Assembly: GCF_014204985.1 (NCBI RefSeq)
Contig: NZ_JACHMP010000001.1
Span: 6,696,001 to 6,760,000, forward strand
Direction: 5' to 3'
DNA length: 64,000 bases
Source: Streptosporangium becharense
GTDB lineage: Bacteria; Actinomycetota; Actinomycetes; Streptosporangiales; Streptosporangiaceae
Each line of letters opens with the position of its first letter. The stretch's first letter is position 1. The translations under genes were made by a program, and so were the position numbers. Positions 49,244-57,726 of the stretch are shown here, in pieces. Under the pieces are notes generated by a model. The model had not been told where the DNA came from and searched no databases. It saw only the letters and a list, made by a program, of their open reading frames with translations.

Positions 49244-50707
49244 ATGGAAGCGAACAGAGACGATCAGGAGAACGCGCCGGCCGAGGCCGCCCCCGGGAAC
49301 GATGGCTGGACCCAGTTCGGGAAGGTCCCGCCGCGTGCCGGGGCCTACCGTCCCGGTGGTGCCGCCCATGGTTCCGTTGGTGACACCGCACCGCAGCCGA
49401 CGTTGGTCCCCCCGGTGCCCGTACAGCCCGCCGCCGGGACGCCTGAGGCGTGGGAGACTCCGGGCTCCGGGGTCCGGGGGGCTTCGGGGGCCCCGGGAGC
49501 GCCGTGGGCGACGGGGACACCCGCAGTGGCCGGAGCGCTCGGAGCGCCGGGGATGCCGGGGATGCCGGGAGCACCCGCCGTGGTGCCCGCACCCCGGGCC
49601 AGGCTCACCGTGGGGCAGAGGCTCGGCGCCGGCCTCGCGCTGGCCGCCATGGCCGTCGGGGGTGGGGCGGTGGGGGCCTTCACCGCCACGAGCTTCGGGC
49701 AGTCCACCACGGTCGCCGCGTCCAGCCCGATCGCCGGCACCGCGGTGAGCGGCACGGCCACGGTCGCCGACATCGCCCAGGCCGTCCAGCCCGCGGTGGT
49801 CTCCATCGAGGTCAGGACCTCCAACAGTGCGGGAGGAGGGTCCGGCGTGGTGCTCTCGGCCGATGGCCTGATCCTCACCAACAACCACGTCGTGGACGGC
49901 GTCGGCCAGGGGGGTCAGGTGATCGTCAGGTTCAGCGACGGCAAGACCGCCAACGCCAAGATCGTCGGCACCGACCCGGCCACCGACCTCGCGGTCATCA
50001 AGGCGGACGGCGTCTCCGGGCTCACCAAGGCGGCCATCGGCGACAGCGACCGGCTCAAGGTGGGCGACTCCGTCCTGGCCATCGGCAGTCCGCTCGGCCT
50101 GTCGGGTTCGGTCACCGCCGGGATCGTCAGCGCGCTGAACCGCACGCTGACCGTGGGCGGCGACCAGGGCCGTCAGCAGCTGCCGCCGGGCTGGGGCGGG
50201 GGGGAGTCCCGGGGAAGCGCGCCCACCACCATCGGAGGGGCCATCCAGACCGACGCGGCGATCAACCCCGGCAACTCCGGCGGCGCACTGGTCAACGCGA
50301 AGGGTGAGGTGGTCGGGATCAACACCGCCATCTTCACCAACGGCGGCGAGGGCAACATCGGCGTCGGCTTCGCCATCCCGATCAACACCGCGAGCCAGGT
50401 CGCCCAGCAGCTCATCACGACCGGCAAGGTCTCCCACGCCTTCCTGGGCGTCAGCGTCACCGACGCGCTGGGCGACGCCGGCGGCGCCCTGATCGGCCAG
50501 ATCACCGAGGGCAGCCCGGCGGCCCAGGCGGGTCTCAAGCAGGGCGACCTGATCACCAAGATCAACAACACGGCCGTCGAGGAGGCCGCCACCGTGGTCG
50601 GCGCGGTCCGCGGCTTCAAGCCCGGCCAGCAGGTGACCATCACCTACGTTCGCGACGGGCGCTCCCAGACCGTCACCGTGACCCTCGTCGAGAAGACCGG
50701 CGAGTAA
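49244..50707 (+). CDS. HtrA-like serine protease with PDZ domain
   Basis: A 487-residue membrane-anchored protease. A long Pro/Ala/Gly-rich cytoplasmic N-terminus (about 1-120) precedes one membrane helix (G-Q-R-L-G-A-G-L-A-L-A-A-M-A-V-G-G-G). The trypsin-like domain has His in L-T-N-N-H-V-V, Asp in D-P-A-T-D-L-A-V-I and Ser in N-P-G-N-S-G-G-A-L. A C-terminal PDZ domain follows (A-G-L-K-Q-G-D-L-I-T-K-I-N). These enzymes degrade misfolded envelope proteins. ATG 49244 has GGGGGA 4 nt upstream; ATG 49232 is an alternative. A terminator hairpin follows. Confidence 0.93.
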   Translation: MEANRDDQENAPAEAAPGNDGWTQFGKVPPRAGAYRPGGAAHGSVGDTAPQPTLVPPVPVQPAAGTPEAWETPGSGVRGASGAPGAPWATGTPAVAGALGAPGMPGMPGAPAVVPAPRARLTVGQRLGAGLALAAMAVGGGAVGAFTATSFGQSTTVAASSPIAGTAVSGTATVADIAQAVQPAVVSIEVRTSNSAGGGSGVVLSADGLILTNNHVVDGVGQGGQVIVRFSDGKTANAKIVGTDPATDLAVIKADGVSGLTKAAIGDSDRLKVGDSVLAIGSPLGLSGSVTAGIVSALNRTLTVGGDQGRQQLPPGWGGGESRGSAPTTIGGAIQTDAAINPGNSGGALVNAKGEVVGINTAIFTNGGEGNIGVGFAIPINTASQVAQQLITTGKVSHAFLGVSVTDALGDAGGALIGQITEGSPAAQAGLKQGDLITKINNTAVEEAATVVGAVRGFKPGQQVTITYVRDGRSQTVTVTLVEKTGE

Positions 50708-50733
50708 AGGACCCTTGGTTGCCCCCTTGGGGG

Positions 50734-50768
50734 ATGCGCCGCCTGACCGTGACGGTCCGGCGGCGCAT
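50734..50768. terminator. Bidirectional terminator between htrA and cydC
   Basis: ATGCGCCGCC (50734-50743) pairs perfectly with GGCGGCGCAT (50759-50768); the loop contains a second small stem GACCGT/ACGGTC. It separates two convergent operons. Confidence 0.75.
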
Positions 50769-50791
50769 TCGTGTCTCTCTCCCTCCCGGGA

Positions 50792-52507
50792 TCAGCGCCC
50801 GGCGGTCAGAGCCTCCGAACGCCACAGGTCGCGGTAGTAACCGGGGGAGGAGACCAGCTGTTCGTGGGTGCCCCGCTGGATCACCGAGCCGTTCTCCAGC
50901 ACGACGATCTCGTCCACCCGTTCCAGCCCGCGCAGGCGGTGTGTGACGAGCAGCGTGGTGCGTCCGTGCGTGGCGTCCAGCAGATCGGCCATGAGGGCGT
51001 CCGCGGTCGTCTCGTCCAGGGCCTCGGCGGGCTCGTCCAGCAACAGGACCGGAGGGTCGTGCAGCAGGGCCCGCGCCAGCGCCAGGCGCTGGAGCTGGCC
51101 GCCGGAGACCGTCCGGCCGTCCTCGCCGAGCACGGCGTCCCAGCCGGTGCGCTCCACCCACCGCTCCAGCCGCGCCCGCCGCACGGCCTCGTCCAGTTCC
51201 CCCTGGCCCACGTCGGGACCGGCCAGCCGCAGGTTGTCGCGCAGGGACGTCTGGAACACGTACGGGTCCTGGGTGAGCCCCGTCATCAGCCGCCGGGCGT
51301 CGTCGGCGGACAGTTCCCCCAGCTCGACGCCGTTCACCCGGATCGTCCCCGACTCGGGCTCGACCAGGCGCATCAGGGCGGACAGCAGCGTGCTCTTCCC
51401 TGCGCCGCTGGGCCCGACCAGGGCGACACGCCTGCCGGGGGTGAGGGTCAGGCTGACGCCGTCCAGCGCGGGAGCGCGATCGGCGCCGTGGCGGACCACC
51501 AGGTTCTCGACCTCGACCGTCAGCGGCCCCGTGGGAGGCGCCGCGGGCGTGGCCGGGTCGGTCACCGCGGGCGGCGTCGAACGGATCTCCCGCAGCCGCC
51601 GCAGGGCGGCGAGCACGCCGGTCAGCCGCTCCCCGGCCGCGGCCATCGGCAGCACGGGCTCGAACGACACCAGCGACGTCAGCGCCAGCACCGTGGTGGC
51701 GACGGTGCCCACCCCGGCGCCCTGCGCGACCAGGACGACCGCCACCACCGTCAGACCCTGGACGAGCACGCCCAAGGTCGCCGCCAGCGCGTTCGCCCGT
51801 GCCCGGCGGCCCTCCAGCCGCGCCAGGCGGGCGTCCGCCTCGTCCGCCGCGGCCAGCGCCCGCCCGTTGGCCCCGTACGCGGCCAGGTCGGCCGCGCCGT
51901 GCACCAGATCGGCGACCCTGGCGGCCAGGTCGGCGCGGGCCGGGGCGATGCGTGCCGCCCAGCGCCGTGCGGCGGCGGCCGTGCCGGCCGGGATCAGGAC
52001 CCCGCCCACCACCAGCCCGGCCAGCAGCACCAGCGCCGCGGCCGGCAGCACGAACAACCCGATCACGACCGCCGTCACCCCGGTCACCAGCGCCGCGGCG
52101 GCCGGCAGCAGGCAGCGCACCCACAGGTCCTGGACGGCGTCGGTGTCGTCGACCATCCGGCTCAGCAGGTCGGCTCCGCGCTGGTTCAGCGGCCCGGCGG
52201 GAATGAGCGCCCGGTAGAGCCCTTCCCTGGTCGTGGCCTGGGCACGCAGTGCGACGTCGTGCCCGGCCAGGCGTTCGGCGTACCGGAAGACGCCCTTGCT
52301 CGTCGCGAACGCCCTGACCCCGACGATCGCCACGCTCAGCGCCGCCAGTGGAGGCTGTTCGGCGGCCCGGGCGATCAGCCACGCGGCGGACCCGATCAGC
52401 CCGAGCCCGGCCAGCTCGGCGGCGGCGCCCGCCGCCGCGGCGAGGCCCAGCCGCCGGCCCATCCGGTCGGTGCGGATGCCGGGATCGAGATCCCTGATTC
52501 CTGTCAT
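50792..52507 (-). CDS. cydC: Thiol reductant ABC exporter subunit CydC
   Basis: A 571-residue ABC half-transporter with six membrane helices then an ATPase domain: Walker A G-P-S-G-A-G-K-S-T, signature V-S-G-G-Q-L-Q-R, Walker B L-L-L-D-E-P-A-E-A-L-D. CydDC exports cysteine/glutathione and is needed to assemble cytochrome bd. Its start overlaps the cydD stop by 4 bp (ATGA). It is the last gene of cydABDC. Confidence 0.92.
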   Translation of the reverse strand: MTGIRDLDPGIRTDRMGRRLGLAAAAGAAAELAGLGLIGSAAWLIARAAEQPPLAALSVAIVGVRAFATSKGVFRYAERLAGHDVALRAQATTREGLYRALIPAGPLNQRGADLLSRMVDDTDAVQDLWVRCLLPAAAALVTGVTAVVIGLFVLPAAALVLLAGLVVGGVLIPAGTAAAARRWAARIAPARADLAARVADLVHGAADLAAYGANGRALAAADEADARLARLEGRRARANALAATLGVLVQGLTVVAVVLVAQGAGVGTVATTVLALTSLVSFEPVLPMAAAGERLTGVLAALRRLREIRSTPPAVTDPATPAAPPTGPLTVEVENLVVRHGADRAPALDGVSLTLTPGRRVALVGPSGAGKSTLLSALMRLVEPESGTIRVNGVELGELSADDARRLMTGLTQDPYVFQTSLRDNLRLAGPDVGQGELDEAVRRARLERWVERTGWDAVLGEDGRTVSGGQLQRLALARALLHDPPVLLLDEPAEALDETTADALMADLLDATHGRTTLLVTHRLRGLERVDEIVVLENGSVIQRGTHEQLVSSPGYYRDLWRSEALTAGR

Positions 52508-54306
52508 CGGGACGGGACCTCCTTGCGCGTGCGGGCCGGGTTCTTCCCGTCGTCCCGGGTGCCGGCCCCGGCGCCGTTCCGCGTGCCGTCCGGTGTGCCG
52601 GCCCGCCTATCGCCCCCGCCGTCCGGTGTGCCGGCCCGGGTGTCGTCCACCACGCGGCCGTCGGCGATCCGGATCACCCGGTCGGCCAGGTCGATCATCG
52701 CCGGCCGGTGCGCGACGATCACGGCGGTGCGGCCCTCGGCGAGGTCACGGGTCGCGGTGACGACGGCGCTCTCACTGCGGCCGTCGAGGCGGGCGGTCGG
52801 CTCGTCCAGCAGGAGCAGCCCGGCCTCCGGCCGGCAGAACGCGCGGGCCAGCGCGACCCGCTGCCGCTGTCCGGCCGACAGGTTCGCCCCCCGCTCGCCC
52901 AGCACGGTGTCGTACCCGTCGGGCAGCGCCGCGACGAACTCGTCGGCGTACGCGGCCCGCGCCGCGGCTCTGACCTGGTCCGCCGTCGCCTCCGGCGCAC
53001 CCAGCCTGATGTTGTCGGCCACCGAGGCGGCGAACAGGTGCGGACGCTGGGGCACGAACGCCAGCCTGTCCCGCCAGGGGCCGTGGTCGGTCAGTTCGAC
53101 GCCGTCGACCAGCACCCGGCCCGAAGCGGGGCCGACGAAGCCCAGCAGCAGGTGGAGCAGGGTGCTCTTGCCCGCTCCGCTCTCGCCGACCAGCGCCACC
53201 CGCTCACCGGGCGCGATCACCAGCGAGACGTCCTCAAGCGCCGCCTCCTCGCGGTCCGGGTAGCGCACGGTGACGTTCTCCAGCCGGATCTCCGGCGCCC
53301 GGCCGTCCTTCCCGGAGGCGCCCGTTCCCACAGCGGCGGCCATGACGGGGGTGTCGGCGGTGCCGGTCGGCCGAGCCGTGCCGTCCAGCACGGCGAAGGC
53401 CTCGTCGGCGGCGGCGACCCCCTCCATCGCCGCGTGGAACTTGTTGCCCATGGCGCGCAGCGGCAGGTACGCCTCCGGGGCCAGGAGCAGCACCAGCAGC
53501 GCGGTCGGCAGGTCCAGCGAGCCGGACAGCAGCCGCAGGCCCACCGGGACGGCGACCAGCGCCAGCGACAGGGAGGCGGCGAGCTCCAACACCAGCGATG
53601 ACAGGAACGCCACCCGGAGCGTGCGCATCGTGGCGTTCCGGTGGGCGTCGGCGACCTGCCGGATCACCTCCGCCTGGTGGCGGGCCCGGCCGAAGGCGCG
53701 CAGGGTGGGCAGGCCCCGGACCACGTCCAGGAAGTGGCCGCCGAGGCGGGACAGGGCTTGCCACTGGCGTTCGGTGACGGCCTTGGTGTGCATGCCGACC
53801 AGCGCACCGAAGACCGGGATGAGCGGCAGGGTGACCAGCACGATCACCGCGCTGGTCAGGTCGGCGGCGAACAGGCGGACGAGCACCGCGACCGGGACGA
53901 CGCCGGCGACCGCCACCGAGGGCAGGTAGCCCGTCAGGTAGGGGTCGAGGGCGTCCAGCCCGCGGCCGGTCAGCGTGACCAGCTCGCCCGAGCGCTGCGC
54001 CGCCGGCCGTACCGGGCCCAGCTCCTGCAACCGTGACAGCAGGCGGTGTCGGAGCACGGACTTCACCCCGGTGGCCGCGCGGCCCGCGGCGACGCCCTGG
54101 AGGAGGGCGAGCAGCGCCCGCACGCCGACGACCAGTGCCAGCAGCAGCAGCGCGGAGGCGGCGAACCGCCCGGAGAGCACTCCGGCCAGCAGCTCCGCCT
54201 GGACCAGGACGAGCAGGCCGGCGAGGACGGCGGCGGCCAGACACAGGGCCAGGTGGCCGCGGACGGCCCGCTCGCTCCGTGCCAGCCTCACGAGATCCTT
54301 GTGCAT
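52504..54306 (-). CDS. cydD: Thiol reductant ABC exporter subunit CydD
   Basis: A 600-residue ABC exporter half with six membrane helices, Walker A G-E-S-G-A-G-K-S-T, signature L-S-A-G-Q-R-Q-R-V, and Walker B L-L-L-D-E-P-T-A-R-L-D. The last 45 residues are a hydrophilic Gly/Arg/Asp-rich tail (T-P-D-G repeats), probably disordered. ATG 54306 has GAGG 6 nt upstream. It sits 19 bp after cydB and is the heterodimer partner of CydC. Confidence 0.92.
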   Translation of the reverse strand: MHKDLVRLARSERAVRGHLALCLAAAVLAGLLVLVQAELLAGVLSGRFAASALLLLALVVGVRALLALLQGVAAGRAATGVKSVLRHRLLSRLQELGPVRPAAQRSGELVTLTGRGLDALDPYLTGYLPSVAVAGVVPVAVLVRLFAADLTSAVIVLVTLPLIPVFGALVGMHTKAVTERQWQALSRLGGHFLDVVRGLPTLRAFGRARHQAEVIRQVADAHRNATMRTLRVAFLSSLVLELAASLSLALVAVPVGLRLLSGSLDLPTALLVLLLAPEAYLPLRAMGNKFHAAMEGVAAADEAFAVLDGTARPTGTADTPVMAAAVGTGASGKDGRAPEIRLENVTVRYPDREEAALEDVSLVIAPGERVALVGESGAGKSTLLHLLLGFVGPASGRVLVDGVELTDHGPWRDRLAFVPQRPHLFAASVADNIRLGAPEATADQVRAAARAAYADEFVAALPDGYDTVLGERGANLSAGQRQRVALARAFCRPEAGLLLLDEPTARLDGRSESAVVTATRDLAEGRTAVIVAHRPAMIDLADRVIRIADGRVVDDTRAGTPDGGGDRRAGTPDGTRNGAGAGTRDDGKNPARTRKEVPSR

Positions 54307-54325
54307 GCCATCCTCGGAGGGCTCG

Positions 54326-55093
54326 TCAGAAGAACGATGGGACGGGGTCGGCGGCACGCCGGGGACCGAACGTGCGCCATACCCATACTTGCGCACCCAC
54401 CATCAGCGGTGTTAACGGCAGAATCATGACACTGAGCACATTCAGTGTCCCGGCCGGGGCGGCATGCCTCAGCAGCCACGGGGCCGCCGCGGCGAGCAAC
54501 GCCGCGGCGGGTGCGGCGGCGGCGCACGCGGAGAGCAGCAGGGCCCACCCGTTGCGGCGCCCGGCCGTCACCTGGCCGGGCAGCAGCCAGGAGACGAACG
54601 TCCGGCCGTGCAGGGCGAACAGGCCCGCGACCGCCGTCCCGCCCGCCAGGCCGGGCAGGACGGGCATCGGCCCGGTCAGGCCACCGGCCATCGCGACCAG
54701 CGCCGTGCCCCAGCTCAGGGCGAGACCGCAGGAGGCGCCGCAGATCGTCCAGTCCCAGGCGGCCCGCCACACGCGGCCGTCCGCGCGGCGGCGGAACCAG
54801 AGCCCGGCGTCCCGCAGGATCCACGAGACCAGCAGCGCGACCACCAGGGGGTAGAGACCGAACAGCACCTTCCCTTCGGCCTCGGGGAAGGCGCCGAACA
54901 GCACGCCGGCCGCGGCCACCAGCCACACCTCGTTCGCCAGGACGAACGGGGCCATGGCGGCGACGATCCGGTCCCGGTCCCGCTGGGACCGGCCGAGCAC
55001 GGGCAGCAGCATGCCCAGGCCGATGTCGAAGCCCTCCAGGGCGAAGTAACCGGTCAGCAGGAGGGCGAGCATGCCCAGCCAGAGGATGTCCAC
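54326..55093 (-). CDS. cydB: Cytochrome bd oxidase subunit II, short form
   Basis: A 255-residue CydB with the typical first helix (L-L-L-T-G-Y-F-A-L-E-G-F-D-I-G-L-G-M-L-L-P) and N-E-V-W-L. About seven hydrophobic segments can be counted. E. coli CydB has 379 residues and at least eight helices, so one or more segments are missing, apparently between helices 6 and 7. GTG 55093 was chosen as start by homology and spacing (11 bp after cydA). No frameshift is visible, so the shortness seems genuine. Confidence 0.87.
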   Translation of the reverse strand: MDILWLGMLALLLTGYFALEGFDIGLGMLLPVLGRSQRDRDRIVAAMAPFVLANEVWLVAAAGVLFGAFPEAEGKVLFGLYPLVVALLVSWILRDAGLWFRRRADGRVWRAAWDWTICGASCGLALSWGTALVAMAGGLTGPMPVLPGLAGGTAVAGLFALHGRTFVSWLLPGQVTAGRRNGWALLLSACAAAAPAAALLAAAAPWLLRHAAPAGTLNVLSVMILPLTPLMVGAQVWVWRTFGPRRAADPVPSFF

Positions 55094-55104
55094 GGTCTGT
55101 CTCC

Positions 55105-56310
55105 CTAGTGGGCCGATACGGGCACGTGCCCGGCGGATTCGACGGGCCCGAACGCGCCGAGGGCGACGGCGTCCGGGCCGCGCCGGACGGTCCGGACGAT
55201 CAGCGCGTAGTCGACTACCGCCAGCAGGCCGAGCACGCCGGTGAAGGCGACCAGGGACGCGGTGACCATCCCGGAGGTGAGGCCGGGTGACATGGCGTCG
55301 GCGACGGTGAGCCTGCCGTGGATCAGCCAGGGTTGCCGGCCGACCTCGCGGGCCAGCCAGCCGAGGATCGCGGCCAGGAACGGCAGCGGGGTGATCAGCA
55401 TCAGGATCGGGTGTGCCCACCGCCAGCGCGGCAGCCAGTACACGGTGGGTGCCAGGACGAACATGAGGGCCAGCTGGAGGATCTGGCCGATCAAGACCAT
55501 GAAACCGAGCCCGATCCCGGCCAGCGGGGACCCCTGGAACTTGCCCGGCTGGAACTCCAGCACCGGGGCGAGCTGGGCGTAGCCGAAGCCGACCGTGACC
55601 AGGGAGCCGACCAGGGCGGTCACCACGCCGGTCCGCAGCGATCGGGAGAAGAACTCCCGATCGTCGGTCCCGGTGAACAGCCGGTAGGCGCCGGCCCCCA
55701 TCATCACGAAGCCGCCGGCCCACAGGCCCGCACCGATCACATGGGGGAGCGCCGCGGTCAGCATCGGGTTGGTGAGCAGGGCGCCCACGTCGGTCAGGAC
55801 CAGCCGGCCGCCGCGCTCCACCGCACCCGCCGGGTTCTGCAGGAACGCGTTGGCCGCCATGATCCAGAACGCGGAGAGGTAGGCGGTCAGCGTCACCATC
55901 CAGATGCACGCCAGGTGGAGCCACCGGGGCAGCCGGTGCCAGCCGAAGATCCACAGGCCGAGGAACGTGGACTCCAGGAAGAAGGCGCCGAGCGTCTCGA
56001 TCGCGAGCGGCGCGCCGAATACGTCTCCGGCGTAGTGCGACAGCCCGCTCCATCCCATGCCGAACTGGAACTCCATCACGAGCCCGGTGGCGATCCCGAG
56101 CGCGTAGTTGATCACGTAGACCTGCCCCCAGAAGCGGGTCATCCGCTCGTGGACGGGAGCGCCGGTCATGACGTGACGGGTGTGCATGATCGCGACCAGG
56201 GGGGCCAGGCCCAGGGTCAGCATCACGAACAGGAAGTGGAGACCGCCCGTCACCGCGAACTGCGTCCGGGCCAGGTCGAGCACGTCCAAGGTTTTCACCT
56301 CCGTTGTCAT
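55105..56310 (-). CDS. cydA: Cytochrome bd oxidase subunit I, short form lacking Q-loop
   Basis: A 401-residue CydA. Probable heme ligands are H25 (T-G-G-L-H-F), H190 (A-L-P-H-V-I-G-A-G) and M271 (G-F-M-V-L-I-G). The conserved G-R-Q-P-W (near 324-328) is present. E. coli CydA has 522 residues; the missing part lies between Q-P-x-K (254-257) and the M271 helix, exactly where the extracytoplasmic quinol-binding Q-loop belongs. The enzyme reduces O2 to water with quinol under low oxygen or when the aa3 route is blocked. The start codon directly abuts palindromes that could be an operator; no Shine-Dalgarno site is visible. Confidence 0.9.
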   Translation of the reverse strand: MTTEVKTLDVLDLARTQFAVTGGLHFLFVMLTLGLAPLVAIMHTRHVMTGAPVHERMTRFWGQVYVINYALGIATGLVMEFQFGMGWSGLSHYAGDVFGAPLAIETLGAFFLESTFLGLWIFGWHRLPRWLHLACIWMVTLTAYLSAFWIMAANAFLQNPAGAVERGGRLVLTDVGALLTNPMLTAALPHVIGAGLWAGGFVMMGAGAYRLFTGTDDREFFSRSLRTGVVTALVGSLVTVGFGYAQLAPVLEFQPGKFQGSPLAGIGLGFMVLIGQILQLALMFVLAPTVYWLPRWRWAHPILMLITPLPFLAAILGWLAREVGRQPWLIHGRLTVADAMSPGLTSGMVTASLVAFTGVLGLLAVVDYALIVRTVRRGPDAVALGAFGPVESAGHVPVSAH

Positions 56311-56356
56311 GTCTGTCTACAGGTAGGCAATCTATATATAGACAGACTACATGTAG
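56311..56356. promoter_or_regulatory. Palindrome-rich operator region between cydA and padR
   Basis: Within 46 bp: CTAC-AG-GTAG (56317-56326) and CTAC-AT-GTAG (56347-56356) spaced exactly 30 bp; a perfect 12-bp palindrome TCTATATATAGA (56331-56342); and a long inverted repeat GTCTGTCTA (56311-56319) / TAGACAGAC (56339-56347). The block is the most AT-rich of the neighbourhood, touches the cydA start codon and must overlap its promoter. It lies between cydA and a divergent PadR gene, the likely ligand. Binding is inference. Confidence 0.65.
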
Positions 56357-56384
56357 CGTGCCTGCGCGGAGATAGGCTGACCCC

Positions 56385-56585
56385 GTGACGGAACGAAGCG
56401 AACGGGCCGCCGGACGCGGCCGGGCGATGTCCGGCCGGCGGGCGTGGGGAGGCGCGCCGTCGAAGGGGGACGCACCCGCCGGGAGGGCCGCGCCGACGGG
56501 TGGAGCGGCGGCCGTGCGGCAGGCCACGCGGGTGACGGGAACCGCGCCGGTGGAAGGCGCCGGACGGACGGAGGGGGCCGCGTGA
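56385..56585 (+). CDS. Possible small low-complexity protein ahead of padR
   Basis: GTG 56385 opens a 66-codon frame rich in Gly, Ala, Arg and Thr whose TGA overlaps the padR GTG (GTGA). The coupling geometry speaks for translation; the composition speaks against. It may simply be the padR leader. Confidence 0.25.
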   Translation: MTERSERAAGRGRAMSGRRAWGGAPSKGDAPAGRAAPTGGAAAVRQATRVTGTAPVEGAGRTEGAA

Positions 56586-56944
56586 ACGCCGACGCGCTGC
56601 GCGGGCACATGGACGCCCTGCTGCTCTCCGTGCTGGAACACGAGCCCCTGCACGGCTACGCGATCATCGATGCGCTGCAGGAGCGCAGCGGCGGCGCGCT
56701 GAACGTGCCGACCGGCACCGTCTACCCGGCGCTGCGCCGGCTGGAGCAGGCGGGATACCTGGCCGGCGAGTGGGTCACGGTGGGCGGGCGCCGGCGCCGC
56801 ACCTACCGCCTGACGTCCTCCGGCCGCGCGGCGCTCGCGAGCGAGCGCTCGGCCTGGCGCGAGTTCGCCGGGGTCATCGGCAGCGTCCTGGAACCGCGCG
56901 TCGTGCGCCGGGTCCGGGAAGAGTTCGGGGGGGCTACGCGGTGA
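56582..56944 (+). CDS. PadR family transcriptional regulator
   Basis: A 120-residue PadR winged-helix protein. Signature residues: L-L-L-S-V-L-E-H-E-P-L-H-G-Y-A-I-I, V-P-T-G-T-V-Y-P-A-L-R-R-L-E-Q-A-G-Y-L and R-R-R-R-T-Y-R-L-T. GGAGGGGG lies 5 nt before GTG 56582. It is divergent from cydA and is a natural candidate for binding the palindromes at 56311-56356; ligands of PadR proteins vary. Its 3' end overlaps the convergent HAAS gene by 11 bp. Confidence 0.93.
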   Translation: MNADALRGHMDALLLSVLEHEPLHGYAIIDALQERSGGALNVPTGTVYPALRRLEQAGYLAGEWVTVGGRRRRTYRLTSSGRAALASERSAWREFAGVIGSVLEPRVVRRVREEFGGATR

Positions 56945-57623
56945 CCGGAGCGGGAGCCCGCCGGGTGAGGCTCAGGCAGCGGGTGGCCGCATACAGCTGG
57001 ACCGTCCAGAACAGGTAGCTCACCAGCGACATGCCCACCCCGGGCGGGTAGTCGCCGAGGACCACGGGATGTCGCGACCCCGTCGTCAGGGCCACGGACA
57101 GCGCGAGCGTGACCGGCAGCATCAGCCAGACGAGCAGGGCCAGCCGGCGGGTGACCAGCAGTGGACGCCTGATCCTGCGCAGTCCCCGGCCCAGCGCGAA
57201 CAGCGCGGCGCCACCGACCAGGCCGACGAGCAGCTGCAGGATGTCCAGACCGCGGGCGACCGGCAGGAACCAGTCCGGCCGGGCCCCGTACTCCGTCAGG
57301 GAGGCCGGGTAGAGCCGCCAGATCACGCTCCACATGAGCGTGGTGAGCGGCACGGTGACGAACAGCACCGCGGCCAGCCTGCGGCCCGCCGCGATGGACA
57401 GCTCCTCCTGGTAGGCCGGGGCGATCACGCCGACCGGGCCGAACTCCTCCACGGCGACCCGCTCGGCCTCGGCCCGGTCCAGGCCGTCGCCCTCCAGCGC
57501 CTCGGCGGTGTCGAGCAGGCTGTCGCGGGCCTCGGCGACCAGGTCGAGCCGCAGGCGCCGGGGCCCCCTCAGGGCACGGCCGAGCCCGGCCACGTAGTCG
57601 TCGATGACCCCGGTGTTCGCCAT
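56934..57623 (-). CDS. Permease-prefix (HAAS-type) membrane protein
   Basis: A 229-residue membrane protein. The first 75 residues are the short helical domain seen in PadR partners (D-D-Y-V-A-G-L-G-R-A-L, E-A-R-D-S-L-L-D-T-A, A-V-E-E-F-G-P-V-G). Four to five membrane helices follow. Genes of this kind are usually beside PadR regulators, as here, although the orientation is convergent rather than co-directional. Role unknown; possibly a ligand or signal partner of PadR. GGAG precedes ATG 57623. Confidence 0.82.
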   Translation of the reverse strand: MANTGVIDDYVAGLGRALRGPRRLRLDLVAEARDSLLDTAEALEGDGLDRAEAERVAVEEFGPVGVIAPAYQEELSIAAGRRLAAVLFVTVPLTTLMWSVIWRLYPASLTEYGARPDWFLPVARGLDILQLLVGLVGGAALFALGRGLRRIRRPLLVTRRLALLVWLMLPVTLALSVALTTGSRHPVVLGDYPPGVGMSLVSYLFWTVQLYAATRCLSLTRRAPAPVTA

Positions 57624-57726
57624 GTGCTCTCCAGTCGGCCGGTCCCCGCCAGGGGCGGTCGGCCCCCATCCTGGCAGCGGCCGGCGGGCGGCGCATCCGG
57701 AACCTCCCTGAGACGACCCTGGCCCG

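Noticed and set aside
54326-56653. Continuous minus-strand frame reading through cydB and far upstream, suggesting a large fusion
   Set aside because: The part upstream of GTG 55093 is out of frame with CydA and is shadow sequence; only the CydB portion is real.
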